Assembly (NCBI GenBank): GCA_021819435.1
Contig: JAKARB010000007.1
Span: 124,001-188,000 of the forward strand
Length of the DNA stretch: 64,000 nt
Direction: 5' to 3'
Source of the DNA: Pseudomonadota bacterium
GTDB lineage: Bacteria > Pseudomonadota > Gammaproteobacteria > Burkholderiales > Burkholderiaceae_C
Below the pieces are notes generated by a model. That model ran no database searches, was not told where the DNA came from, and worked only from the letters and a program-made list of their open reading frames with translations. Numbering within the stretch: position 1 is the stretch's first letter; each line of letters starts with the position of its first letter. The position numbers and the translations under genes were made by a program. Positions 17,136 through 25,522 of this stretch are shown here, in pieces.

Positions 17136-18171
17136 GCTCCTTCGGCTTCTTCAACTGAGCGCGCATGGCTTCTACGTACGCGACACGCGTGGCCCTCAGG
17201 TCATCGGCGCTCAACTCCGCGCGGTAGTCCCGCGCGGGGTAGTTCCAATAAGCTTGGTAGAGCACGCGGTTCTCCGCCACCCAGCGCAAGGTGTTGGTCA
17301 CGAAGGCCGGGCTGTCGCCACCCCCGTGGCCATCAGGCCGGTAACCCGTGCCCCATTCGGGCAGCGAGATCCACTTGCCCCGCTCACCCGCGAAGCGCCG
17401 CAGCCAGTCCAGGCCACGGGGAGCGCGTTCGTAGCGCAGCCAACGCAACTGCTCGTTGGGCGAATCCGGGAACCAAGTCTGGTGATAGAAATCGGCGCCA
17501 ATCACATCGACCACGTCATCACCCGGATAAGCCTTTTCAACTGGGTTCGCGTCGTTGTCGGACAAGGTGTAGGTCCAGTCAAACAGGAAGGCCTGGCCTG
17601 GCACCGAACGCATGGCGCCCACCGCGCGGCGCCAAGCCGCCTTCCACTGGTCTTCGCGTCCCTTGGCACGCCAAGGGAACCAGCCACCATTGAATTCCCA
17701 GCCCAGGCGCACGATGGCATCGCTGTGACCGCTGTCGACCAGCACGCGCGCGATGGCCGCGAAGTCCGCGTCATGCCCGCCCTGAGCCACCTGGTCGAGC
17801 TTGTCTGCATCGGTGCGCGGCAGCAAGGGCACCGACACCACCAAGCGGCGCCCCTGCCCCGCCGGATGGCAGCGGGTCACCAGCTTTGCGGTAGAGACCA
17901 TGGCCAGCCAACTGTCGGAAGCGAGGAAATCAACCACCACGGTCTGCGGACTACCGACCAGCTCGTCGAAACGCTGCAGCCGCTCCTTCGCATGACAGGC
18001 CGGCCCGCCATAGCTGCCCCACAGCGGCAGGCTGGCCCCCACCTGCGCGCCCGCACCAGCAAAGCCACATGACAGGCTGAAGCAGCCAGCCAGCCAGCAC
18101 ACAAGCAGCAAACCCCAAGCGGGCTGTCGAACGACGCCCATGCGCTGCTTCAAAGCATCCATCGCCGTCAT
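17125..18171 (-). CDS. Glycoside hydrolase family 26-like lipoprotein
   Basis: Exported 348-residue protein with a lipoprotein-type signal peptide (LLLVCWLAGC, candidate lipobox Cys30). It has a TIM-barrel glycosidase domain resembling GH26 beta-mannanases. The expected acid/base glutamate is in RLGWEFNGGWFPW (Glu159) and the nucleophile in SLPEWGTGY (Glu272). The RLGWEFNG motif and YW-rich C-terminus support this family. It sits inside the EPS operon, coupled by a 4-base overlap to the acetyltransferase gene. It probably trims or releases polymer in the periplasm. Substrate (mannan-like or other beta-glycan) is not known. Confidence 0.8.
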   Translation of the reverse strand: MTAMDALKQRMGVVRQPAWGLLLVCWLAGCFSLSCGFAGAGAQVGASLPLWGSYGGPACHAKERLQRFDELVGSPQTVVVDFLASDSWLAMVSTAKLVTRCHPAGQGRRLVVSVPLLPRTDADKLDQVAQGGHDADFAAIARVLVDSGHSDAIVRLGWEFNGGWFPWRAKGREDQWKAAWRRAVGAMRSVPGQAFLFDWTYTLSDNDANPVEKAYPGDDVVDVIGADFYHQTWFPDSPNEQLRWLRYERAPRGLDWLRRFAGERGKWISLPEWGTGYRPDGHGGGDSPAFVTNTLRWVAENRVLYQAYWNYPARDYRAELSADDLRATRVAYVEAMRAQLKKPKERAK

Positions 18172-18740
18172 GCCTCACCCACCGGATGCTCGACATCGGG
18201 AGCCACCCCGCTGCGCACCACCTGCGAAGGGTTGCCCACCACCAGGCTGCCCGGCGGCACGTCGCGGTTCACGAAAGCGCCCCCGGCGATGCGCGAACCC
18301 TTGCCCACTCGCGCGCCAACGACGATGGCATGCGGCCCAATCCAAACATCGTCCTCAATGACAGGGTAGCGAGTGCTTCGCCGGCCATCGGCATCCACGT
18401 GGTCCGACTGCCCCAGCGTGACGCCGTGGTAGAGCGTGACGTTGTCCCCGATGCGCGCGGAGGCATTGACGACAAGGCCCCAGCCGTGGTCGATTCGAAG
18501 TCCGCGACCCAGTGTTGTCTGGTGGGGAAAATCCATTTTTGCCACCCAACGGAAGAAGGCATGCAAGGCCAGCAGCGGCGGGCGCAACACGCCACGCCCT
18601 GGCTTTTGCGCGGCCCACTGCAACAAGCGAGCTGTCGCGATAGGACGGAAGGTTCGCTTGAGCAACAGCGACTTCAACAGCAGGCCAGCACTCCTGCGGC
18701 CATGCAGCCGGTGCACATCGTCCATGAGTGGCCCGATCAT
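18168..18740 (-). CDS. Serine acetyltransferase-like hexapeptide enzyme
   Basis: 190-residue left-handed beta-helix acetyltransferase of the serine O-acetyltransferase family. The C-terminal half has hexapeptide repeats (IDHGWGLVVNASARIGDNVT, VIEDDVWIGPHAIVVGARVG), the LYHGVTLG motif and the terminal VVGNPSQVVR. The N-terminal helical region is shorter than in CysE, as in the EpsC/colanic-acid type sugar acetyltransferases. Being coupled at both ends to EPS genes, it probably acetylates a sugar precursor rather than serine. Confidence 0.88.
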   Translation of the reverse strand: MIGPLMDDVHRLHGRRSAGLLLKSLLLKRTFRPIATARLLQWAAQKPGRGVLRPPLLALHAFFRWVAKMDFPHQTTLGRGLRIDHGWGLVVNASARIGDNVTLYHGVTLGQSDHVDADGRRSTRYPVIEDDVWIGPHAIVVGARVGKGSRIAGGAFVNRDVPPGSLVVGNPSQVVRSGVAPDVEHPVGEA

Positions 18741-20005
18741 CGCCCCCCCCTTGGTCCTGATGGGGGCGTGGCTCGCAGGTCATTGGGCCACGCCAGCAAG
18801 CTCAAGGCCAGGCCGTGGCTGAAGACGATGTAGTTGCCGCTCAAAAAATAGGTCACGTAAACCGCCACGCGCAGCACCAGCGGCGCGGGCGAACGAAACA
18901 CCACCCAGGCCAGCAAGCCGAAATAGAGCAGGCCACCCAGCAAGCCAAACTCGAAAACCATCTTGGGCACCGCCATCTCGGCCACCGGCACGCTCACCAG
19001 GGGCGCGTAGTCCTTGAAGGTCCCCGCGCCATAGCCCAGCAGGGCGCGGACAGGCTCATCCCACAGGAACTGATCGAACAGGTAAAAACCGCCGACGAAG
19101 CGGGCGAAGGCGCTGGAGCCCGAACTCTGGAACTCGTTCGCTCGGCTGACGAACAAGTCGAGGTTGAGGTAGTCCGCGCCAATCACGACCACCGTCCCGG
19201 CCAGCACCGCCAGCGGCACCAGTTGCCAACGCCGGTACACCACCGCCACCACCGGCAGGCACACGGCCAGCACGATCATGCCCGTGCCCGAATAAGACAG
19301 CACCAGCGCCAGCCCCATGACCGCCACACGCATCCATGCCCCGGTGACCGCGAGCTCGAAGACGATGCCGATCGCCATGAGCTGACTGAAGAACGAAGGC
19401 TCCAGCAGGAACACGCCATTGGAGCGGTAGATGTTGTAGCCATAGGCCAGCGGTCCTTGCTTGTTGAAGGCCTGCACCTGCAACGCATCGGGCAAGAAAC
19501 TCTCGATGGGAAAGGCGAGCACCGGCCCGATCACGAACTGGATGCCGAACTGGACGATGCCGCACCAAGCCAGGAACACGCACAGCTGCGAGAACAGGCG
19601 CTGCATCGCACCGGCATCCAACGCTCGCCCCCCGGCAGCAACGAGCACATACGGCGCATGCAGCACCATCAGGAACAGCAGCGAGGGCAACGAATAGGCT
19701 TCGCCCCGCAACATCGGGCCGATGCCAGCGAAGGCGAACAACATCGCAAAACCAGCCAGCACCCTCGCATCAAGCAAGAGCCGGCCGCTGGCCAGCCCCC
19801 ACGCCCCAGCGACGACATTCAAAAACATGCCAATGGCGATGCCCATCGCGCCCAGCGGAGGCACCGCCAGTTTGGCCAGGAAGGTGGCCCCGATCAAAGG
19901 CACGGCCATGAGCGCGAGCGTCCAACGCTCAGCCGACATCAGCGCGCCCGGCGGCCGGGCCGCCGTGATGGGCGCGCAGCTCGTGCTCGACATGGCCTGC
20001 TTCAC
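18737..20005 (-). CDS. O-antigen ligase/polymerase-like membrane protein (Wzy candidate)
   Basis: About 422 residues with ten or more hydrophobic helices and one large periplasmic loop (about 230-330 from the C-terminal side). In that loop, SSSAFARFVGGFYLF and LLGYGAGTFKDYAPL resemble the Wzy_C/O-antigen polymerase pattern. It should join undecaprenyl-linked repeat units in the periplasm. The GTG at 20005 overlaps the EpsG stop as GTGA. ATG at 19993, behind a GGTGAAG sequence, is equally good. Sequence conservation in this family is low, so the call rests on topology and on its place between EpsG and a flippase. Confidence 0.78.
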   Translation of the reverse strand: MKQAMSSTSCAPITAARPPGALMSAERWTLALMAVPLIGATFLAKLAVPPLGAMGIAIGMFLNVVAGAWGLASGRLLLDARVLAGFAMLFAFAGIGPMLRGEAYSLPSLLFLMVLHAPYVLVAAGGRALDAGAMQRLFSQLCVFLAWCGIVQFGIQFVIGPVLAFPIESFLPDALQVQAFNKQGPLAYGYNIYRSNGVFLLEPSFFSQLMAIGIVFELAVTGAWMRVAVMGLALVLSYSGTGMIVLAVCLPVVAVVYRRWQLVPLAVLAGTVVVIGADYLNLDLFVSRANEFQSSGSSAFARFVGGFYLFDQFLWDEPVRALLGYGAGTFKDYAPLVSVPVAEMAVPKMVFEFGLLGGLLYFGLLAWVVFRSPAPLVLRVAVYVTYFLSGNYIVFSHGLALSLLAWPNDLRATPPSGPRGGR

Positions 20006-20874
20006 CCGTTGACCACCGCCCCAGCGATGCGTGCACCCGCATCCTTCAGCGCGGCGACCGCCTGGCGCGACAGGGTGGCATCCGAACCATTGGCACGCGT
20101 GACGAACACCGAAGCCCCAGCGCGCGCGCAAACGATCTGCGCGTCGGCGAAATCAGCGATGGGCGGGGTGTCGATGACGATTGCCTCATAGTGTTGCGAC
20201 GCCTCAAGCAACAGGCGCGTGAACGCCGAGCGAACCAACAGCTCCTGCGGGTTAGGCGCCTGCGGCCCGGCCACCAGCACCGACAGCGAAGGCAGCTCGG
20301 GCACGGGCGAGGCGCACTCCAGGCCCGCGCGGCCCGACAGACAACTGCTCAAGCCCACTCGCGTGTCCAGCCCGAACAGCTTGTGCTGGCGGGGGCTGCG
20401 CATGTCGGCATCGATGAGCAACGTGCGCTCACCCAATTGAGAAAAAACCACCGCCAAGTTGGCCGCGATGAAGCTGCGCCCTTCCCCAGCCAGCGCGCTG
20501 GTGACGGCGTAGCTGCGCGGCGCGCCCCGGGCCGCGAGTTGCTGCAACAACAAGCGCACCCGCAACGAACGCATCTGCTCGGCCACGGCCGCGTGCGGCT
20601 GGTAGGCAGCCACCACCTCGGTCGCCACGCGTGACTCGGTCTGGCTCAGGTAGCTGAACCCGAATTGGCTGGACAACGCGGCCTCCAACTCGTCCACGCT
20701 GAGCAAGTCGAGCTTGATCGCAGCCTGACCAAAAGGCAGCTTGGAGCGCACCTGCTCGGCGGTGATCTTGAGCACGTCATCGTGCGTGAGGTGTCCACTG
20801 GCGACCAAGATCTCCCCGATCGACAGCGCCCGCTCCACGGGAACGAGCTTCTGGTGTTGTTCCATGACAGTCAT
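20002..20874 (-). CDS. epsG: EpsG-type chain-length tyrosine kinase with N-terminal MshEN-like domain
   Basis: Cytoplasmic BY-kinase-like ATPase partner of the EpsF chain-length protein, 290 residues. Residues 15-75 resemble a GspE N-terminal/MshEN domain (IGEILVASGHLTHDDVLK, then FGQAAIKLDLLSVDELEAAL), a fold that binds c-di-GMP in some proteins. The kinase part has a P-loop region (ALAGEGRSFIAANLA) with Arg where BY-kinases have the Walker A Lys. It has a Walker A' (TLLIDADMRSPR) and Walker B (AIVIDTPPIADF). There is no tyrosine-rich tail; the protein ends at AGAVVNG. It starts 22 bases after the EpsF stop. The Arg and the missing tail may be normal for the EpsG subfamily. Confidence 0.88.
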   Translation of the reverse strand: MTVMEQHQKLVPVERALSIGEILVASGHLTHDDVLKITAEQVRSKLPFGQAAIKLDLLSVDELEAALSSQFGFSYLSQTESRVATEVVAAYQPHAAVAEQMRSLRVRLLLQQLAARGAPRSYAVTSALAGEGRSFIAANLAVVFSQLGERTLLIDADMRSPRQHKLFGLDTRVGLSSCLSGRAGLECASPVPELPSLSVLVAGPQAPNPQELLVRSAFTRLLLEASQHYEAIVIDTPPIADFADAQIVCARAGASVFVTRANGSDATLSRQAVAALKDAGARIAGAVVNG

Positions 20875-20896
20875 GTCAGTCCCCTTTTCGCGAAGA

Positions 20897-22309
20897 TCAC
20901 GCCCGGCCCAACTTCAACAGCGCGGGCGCACGTTCCAGCAACCCACCCGACGCACGCCCATCGCCGAGGCGGGACACGGTGGCCAGCACGGGCAGGCCCA
21001 GCAGCGCATCCACGTCCTGCGCGTCGCGGATGACGGGTCTGCGCGTCTCCAGGATCAGCGCCACGCCCATCGCCAGCATCGCGCCGAAGATCAGCCCCAC
21101 GACCGTGTTGAGCAGGACCCGCGGCTTGGCTGCCGAGATGGGCGGCACGGCTGTCGTCACGATCGACACGTTGTTCTGCTGCAGGCGCGACTCCAGCGCG
21201 GCCTGGCTCTGCTGCATGTCGATGCTGTCAAGCGCTTTCTGGGCACGCTCGACATCGCGACGCAACACCACCAACTCGTCGTTGCCGGCCTTCAGGGCCA
21301 ACACCTTCTGCTTCTGCCGATCAAGGTCGGCCGACACCGCTGCCAGCCGGCGCTCCACGATTTCGCTCGAGCCGCCCACCGTGCGCGCCACGCTCGCACG
21401 CTCCTGGTTGAGCTGTGCCTTCTGCGAAGCCAATTGCTCTTGCGCCGCTTTCAGCGTCGGGTGAGACGCACCGAGCTGTTCGCTCAACTGCTTGACCGTC
21501 GCCTCCGATCGCGCGATTTCAGCCTTGAGCGAGGCAATCAGCGGGTTGTTCTGCACCTCGGCCGAAGTGTCGAGCCGCATCGCCTGCTGCCGGCGCGATT
21601 CGGCGTCCGCCCGCTGCCCCTGCAGCTCCGCCAACTGCGCCGTCAGGCTGGCCAGCTTGGCGTTCTCCACATCGATCTGCCCCTCTCCGACAGACAGCAA
21701 GCCCTTTTCCTGCTGGTAGTCCGACAGCTTCTTTTGCGCCAGGCTCAATTGACCCGCGAACAAGCGGCGCTGCTCCTCGAACCAGCCTGCGGCCCGTTTG
21801 GCCGGATCCACCTTCAGCTCCAGGTTGACGTCGATGTAGGCCTGCGCGAAGGCATTCGCGAGCGTCGCCGCCCTGACCGGATCAGAATCGGTGAACTGGA
21901 TGCCGATGATCGACGCCTCCTTGGCCGGCACAACATCCAGGTTGCGCAACAAGCCGAGCGCCAGGAAGGCGACCACATCGCCCTTGCCGTCCGTTTGCGC
22001 CATCCAATCGCGCACCAGCTCGGGCTGATCGAGCATGTGCGTGATGCGGACCACCTGCCGTGCCACCCGCTCAGAGCGGATCAGCTCCACCTGTGTCTGC
22101 ATGATCGACTGCGAAGTCAGCTGCAGCGTCGAGCGACGGCCATCGCCGAAATCGGGGGCCCGCAAGTCCACCAGCACAGACGAGCCCGCCGTGTACTGTT
22201 TCGTGGCCACCAAGCTCACCAGGAGGGCCAACAGCGTGATGCCGGCGGTGATCAGCGCCACCAGCGCTCGACGGCTGCGCAGGATCTTGATCAATTGGCT
22301 GAGTGTCAT
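20897..22309 (-). CDS. epsF: Chain-length determinant protein EpsF (Wzz-type)
   Basis: Polysaccharide co-polymerase that sets EPS chain length and contacts the kinase. It has 470 residues. A short N-terminal cytoplasmic end is followed by membrane helix 1 (about 15-37), a Wzz domain, and a long periplasmic coiled coil (about 165-390). The second membrane helix (VLLNTVVGLIFGAMLAMGVA) and a cytoplasmic tail (DAQDVDALLGLPVLATV) match the kinase-contact region. The ATG at 22309 overlaps the GT2 stop by 4 bases. The open frame before it lacks homology. The family is associated with exosortase (XrtB)-linked EPS loci. Confidence 0.92.
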   Translation of the reverse strand: MTLSQLIKILRSRRALVALITAGITLLALLVSLVATKQYTAGSSVLVDLRAPDFGDGRRSTLQLTSQSIMQTQVELIRSERVARQVVRITHMLDQPELVRDWMAQTDGKGDVVAFLALGLLRNLDVVPAKEASIIGIQFTDSDPVRAATLANAFAQAYIDVNLELKVDPAKRAAGWFEEQRRLFAGQLSLAQKKLSDYQQEKGLLSVGEGQIDVENAKLASLTAQLAELQGQRADAESRRQQAMRLDTSAEVQNNPLIASLKAEIARSEATVKQLSEQLGASHPTLKAAQEQLASQKAQLNQERASVARTVGGSSEIVERRLAAVSADLDRQKQKVLALKAGNDELVVLRRDVERAQKALDSIDMQQSQAALESRLQQNNVSIVTTAVPPISAAKPRVLLNTVVGLIFGAMLAMGVALILETRRPVIRDAQDVDALLGLPVLATVSRLGDGRASGGLLERAPALLKLGRA

Positions 22310-23340
22310 GCTGATGCGATGGGAGTGAGGTGAAGAGCGGCCTGCGTGTCGGCATCCCAGCGGGATTCCCTGACCTTCAGCAAGCCGGTGACAAAGCCTT
22401 TGGCCCAAGCCATGTGCATCGCGAAAGCAGCGGGCCAGGCCAGCAGTCCCACCAGCGAGCGATGCCGCACGGCCAGGCTCAAGGCCGTGAACAGCAAGAT
22501 CGATCCGTACAACGCGGGCCAGGCCAGCAGCAGCGGCCACCATGGCCCGAGCAACAAGCCGCCGAACACCAGCACGGCATTGATCGGCACGGCCATCTGC
22601 CGCAGGCGCCACGAGTCAGGGTGCTTGCGAATCGTGCGTGAACGCCCCGCCCCGTAGTTCGAGTACTGCTTCCACAGGCCCTTGAAACTGTCGCGCGGCA
22701 GGTAGCCAATGCGGATGCCGCTGTCGAGGTAGATGCGCGAGCCGAGGGCGCGCTGGCGGCAATCCAGCTCAGCGTCTTCGTTGTGGCTGAAGGTCTCGTC
22801 ATACCCGCCCGCCCGACAGAACGAAGCCATGCGGAAGGCAGCGTGGTGCCCGTGGTCGACAAAACCACTGCGCGCCCCGCCCCGGTGGGCCGAACCGCCC
22901 GAACCCACCACCGTGTCGGAAACCCAAGCCACGGCCTTCTGCCAAGGCGCATCGCCAACCGAGTCCATGGGCACGACGACCGCATCGGCCTCGTGCGCCT
23001 GCATCGAAGCGTGCAGGCGCACGATGAAGCCAGGCGGGTAGCTGGCGTGCGCATCACAGCGCACCAACAAGTCGCACCCCTGTCCGAAGTGCTTCACCGC
23101 GAGGTTCACCGCCGCGCTTTGCAGGCGCTTGGGGTTGTGCAGCAAGGTCAGTCGCCAAGGCCACGATGCGGCCAGGCCACGAACGATGTCGGGCGTGCCA
23201 TCGGTGCTGCCACCGTCCGACACGACAAAGTGAACCGGTGCCCCCACGTCCACGCCCACGCACAGCTCACGCAGCACCTGCTCGATGTGAGCGGCTTCGT
23301 TGAGTGTCGGGATGACAACCAGCGTGGCAGGCAGTTGCAT
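22306..23340 (-). CDS. Glycosyltransferase family 2 (ExoA-like)
   Basis: 344-residue GT-A glycosyltransferase. The N-terminus reads MQLPATLVVIPTLNEAAHIE, followed by VSDGGSTDGT and the DXD-type metal site VRCDAHASYPP. A catalytic-region NEDAELDCRQR follows, and C-terminal hydrophobic helices anchor it to the membrane. This is the layout of succinoglycan ExoA-type enzymes. TTG at 23382 would extend it, but the ATG at 23340 begins the conserved domain and lies downstream of a sigma-54-like element at 23382-23397. It is the first gene of the ten-gene minus-strand EPS operon. Confidence 0.9.
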   Translation of the reverse strand: MQLPATLVVIPTLNEAAHIEQVLRELCVGVDVGAPVHFVVSDGGSTDGTPDIVRGLAASWPWRLTLLHNPKRLQSAAVNLAVKHFGQGCDLLVRCDAHASYPPGFIVRLHASMQAHEADAVVVPMDSVGDAPWQKAVAWVSDTVVGSGGSAHRGGARSGFVDHGHHAAFRMASFCRAGGYDETFSHNEDAELDCRQRALGSRIYLDSGIRIGYLPRDSFKGLWKQYSNYGAGRSRTIRKHPDSWRLRQMAVPINAVLVFGGLLLGPWWPLLLAWPALYGSILLFTALSLAVRHRSLVGLLAWPAAFAMHMAWAKGFVTGLLKVRESRWDADTQAALHLTPIASA

Positions 23341-23381
23341 GGTGGTGGCGGGGTGAATGGACACGGGTTTTCCAGAGGTCA

Positions 23382-23397
23382 AGCACAGGTCATGCCC
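23382..23397 (-). promoter_or_regulatory. Weak sigma-54-like promoter for the EPS operon
   Basis: On the minus strand GGGCAT-N5-GTGCT has the GG and GC dinucleotides exactly 12 bases apart, as in -24/-12 promoters, with two to three mismatches to TGGCAC-N5-TTGCW. The implied transcript start near 23371 leaves a leader of about 30 bases to the ATG at 23340. Confidence 0.35.
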
Positions 23398-23611
23398 ACT
23401 CGTGGTTCATCGGTCCACATTTGCCCCCCTCGACCAAGGGCCTTGCGCCCCTTGCCAGCGCAGGCCGACGCGCGCGCCCCGCAGCGGGGCGCACCAAGTC
23501 CAGGCGGGTTGCGTCAAAACGTGTCCGGGCGTGGTGCAGATCGCCATGTCCGAAGCCCCGAACATGGTCGCAAAACGCCTCAAACCCCTCAAACCCCCTC
23601 ATTCGACTGGG

Positions 23612-23627
23612 TGGCACAGCACATGCA
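23612..23627 (+). promoter_or_regulatory. Candidate sigma-54 (-24/-12) promoter
   Basis: TGGCAC-N5-ATGCA matches the RpoN consensus TGGCAC-N5-TTGCW at all but one position, with correct GG-to-GC spacing. It lies about 50 bases upstream of the sugar-transferase ATG (23677), whose AGGGAG ribosome-binding site is at about 23664-23669. RpoN control of EPS and PEP-CTERM genes is known in betaproteobacteria with PrsK/PrsR-type systems. The rest of the 336-base gap (23341-23676) shows no gene, only a C-rich stretch with repeated CCTCAAACCC-like units at about 23577-23600. Confidence 0.55.
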
Positions 23628-23676
23628 TAACCAGAAATCAAGGCTGGTAAACGCTAGCCATGTAGGGAGTGCAGTC

Positions 23677-24354
23677 ATGTCGAGTTCAACGTCATATGTC
23701 GTCACAGGTCTGAGCGTCAAATCGCGCCTTCGCGAAAAGAACCGCTTCGATCGCCTCATCACCTGGCTCAACCAGCTGGGCGCGCTGATCCTGCTGACGC
23801 TGTTCTCGCCGTTGATGGCTGTGGTCGCCTGGCTGATCTGGCGCAAAGATGGCAACCCCATCTTCTTCGGGCACTACCGCGTCGGCCGCGATGGGCAGAT
23901 GTTCAAGTGCTGGAAGTTCCGCAGCATGGTGGTCAACTCTGCCGAGATCCTCGCCGAGCTGCTCAAGAACGACCCTGCCGCCAAGGCCGAGTGGGACCGC
24001 GACCAGAAGCTCACCAACGACCCGCGCATCACCCCGGTCGGCGCCTTCCTGCGCAAGACCAGCCTCGACGAACTGCCCCAGCTTTTCAACGTGCTCAAGG
24101 GCGAGATGCGCCTGGTGGGCCCGCGTCCCATCACCCTCGGCGAGCTCGACCGCTACGGCGAGGCCCGCTGGCACTACCTCAACGCCATGCCCGGCATGAC
24201 CGGCCTGTGGCAAGTCAGCGGCCGCAGCGACACCACCTATGAAGAACGCGTCGAGCTCGATCGCGACTACGTCGAACAGCGCAGCCTCTGGAGCGATGTC
24301 GTCATCCTGGTGAAGACCATCGCCGTCGTCCTGGGCAAAGGTGGCGCGCGCTGA
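23677..24354 (+). CDS. Undecaprenyl-phosphate sugar-1-phosphate transferase (initiating)
   Basis: Bacterial sugar transferase (WbaP/ExoY/PssY type) that starts EPS assembly by moving a hexose-1-phosphate onto undecaprenyl phosphate. It has 225 residues. A hydrophobic membrane segment (LNQLGALILLTLFSPLMAVV) is followed by the catalytic domain with KCWKFRSM, LRKTSLDELPQLFNVLKGEM, RLVGPRP and PGMTGLWQVSGRS. It lacks the extra N-terminal helices of full WbaP, so it is a monotopic, ExoY-size enzyme. The ATG at 23677 has an AGGGAG site. The glycosyltransferase that follows starts 4 bases after its stop. Confidence 0.94.
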   Translation: MSSSTSYVVTGLSVKSRLREKNRFDRLITWLNQLGALILLTLFSPLMAVVAWLIWRKDGNPIFFGHYRVGRDGQMFKCWKFRSMVVNSAEILAELLKNDPAAKAEWDRDQKLTNDPRITPVGAFLRKTSLDELPQLFNVLKGEMRLVGPRPITLGELDRYGEARWHYLNAMPGMTGLWQVSGRSDTTYEERVELDRDYVEQRSLWSDVVILVKTIAVVLGKGGAR

Positions 24355-24358
24355 CCCC

Positions 24359-25522
24359 ATGACCGACCTCTCCAACGCTCACCACGCCCCCGATCGCGTC
24401 CAGGGGCACGTGCTCCACATCGTGGGCGACCTCACCGAAGCCGTTTTCGGCTTCATGGGGCCCGCCACCGAAACGCTCGCGCGCGCCGGCTACCAACAAA
24501 CCGTGGTGATGCTCGACCAGCCCAGCCACCGCCACTTGCAGGGCCGCTTCCGCAAGGGCATCCACCTTGTCACCGTGCCATGCGAGCCGCGCAGCCGGCG
24601 CCATTGGCTGACCCTGGCGCGCGTGGTGCAGCAGCAAATCGGCCAGCAGGCCTTCAGCGCAGTGCACCTGCACGGGTTCCTTCCCTGGGCGCTGGGCACG
24701 CGCATGGGCCGCCTGCTGCCGCGCGAGACCCGGGTCTACTACTCGCCTCACGGCTCGCGCACCCTGGGCCTGCTGCGCCCGCTGCAAATCGCCCTGGGGG
24801 GCCTGATGTCGCTGGCGGGCGTGCGCCAGCCCGAGGTGATCGCCAGCAGCCTGTCGGACGCACAACGGCTCAAGGGCCTGGTCGCCGCCACCATCCAGAC
24901 GGCCGAAACGCCCGTTGACGAACGCTTCTTCCAGGCCGTCCGCCACGAGGCGCGTCGCCCCTTGCTTGTCTCGGGCGATCCCGAGGGCAACCCGCGCTCG
25001 GTCGAGCTGTTTTGCCGACTGGCGGTGCTGCTCAGCGCCGCCGAGCTGGGCCTGAGCTTCAACTGGTATGGCCCGACCGACGAACTCACCGCCGCGCGCC
25101 TGAAAGCGGCCAACGTCGGCGGCTTCTCCATCCATGAAACCGCCGAACTCGTCTCGCGCCTGTCGGCCGGCTGGATCTTCATGGCCGCCAGCGAGACCGA
25201 AGAATTCCCCGTCATGCTGAGCTGGGCCATGGCCCTGGGCTTGCCCTGCGTGGCCGCCGACACGCCCCATCACCGCGACCTGATCCGCGACGGCGCCACT
25301 GGCCTGCTCTACCGCTCCGAAGAAGAAGCTCTGGCCCAGGTCAGCCGCCTGATCGACGACCCTGCCCTGCGCGAGAAGCTGGGCCAGGCCGCGCGCCAAC
25401 AGGTGCGTGAGCGCCTGAGCCCGGCGCGCCTGGACCAGGCCATCCTTGGCGCCTACGCTGGCGCACCGGGGCTCGACGCCACGCCGCCGAGGGTGACACC
25501 GGCTGAGCAAAGTCCGGCCTGA
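24359..25522 (+). CDS. Glycosyltransferase, GT4-like
   Basis: 387-residue predicted glycosyltransferase. The N-terminal half (VLHIVGDLTEAVFGFMGPATETLA; HLHGFLPWALGTRMGRLLP; YYSPHGSRTLG) resembles GT4 acceptor domains. The C-terminal half has a donor-site-like AASETEEFPVMLSWAMALGLP followed by HHRDLIRDGATGLLY. No membrane helices are seen. ATG at 24359 is preferred over a GTG at 24341 inside the previous gene. It probably adds the second sugar after the initiating transferase. Specificity is unknown. Confidence 0.82.
   Translation: MTDLSNAHHAPDRVQGHVLHIVGDLTEAVFGFMGPATETLARAGYQQTVVMLDQPSHRHLQGRFRKGIHLVTVPCEPRSRRHWLTLARVVQQQIGQQAFSAVHLHGFLPWALGTRMGRLLPRETRVYYSPHGSRTLGLLRPLQIALGGLMSLAGVRQPEVIASSLSDAQRLKGLVAATIQTAETPVDERFFQAVRHEARRPLLVSGDPEGNPRSVELFCRLAVLLSAAELGLSFNWYGPTDELTAARLKAANVGGFSIHETAELVSRLSAGWIFMAASETEEFPVMLSWAMALGLPCVAADTPHHRDLIRDGATGLLYRSEEEALAQVSRLIDDPALREKLGQAARQQVRERLSPARLDQAILGAYAGAPGLDATPPRVTPAEQSPA

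Noticed and set aside
18815-20191. Long open frame on the plus strand opposite the Wzy-like gene (458 codons)
   Set aside because: Composition is a mirror of the GC-rich minus-strand gene, with Gln/Arg/His-rich repeats and no domain. The Wzy-like frame has clear membrane helices.
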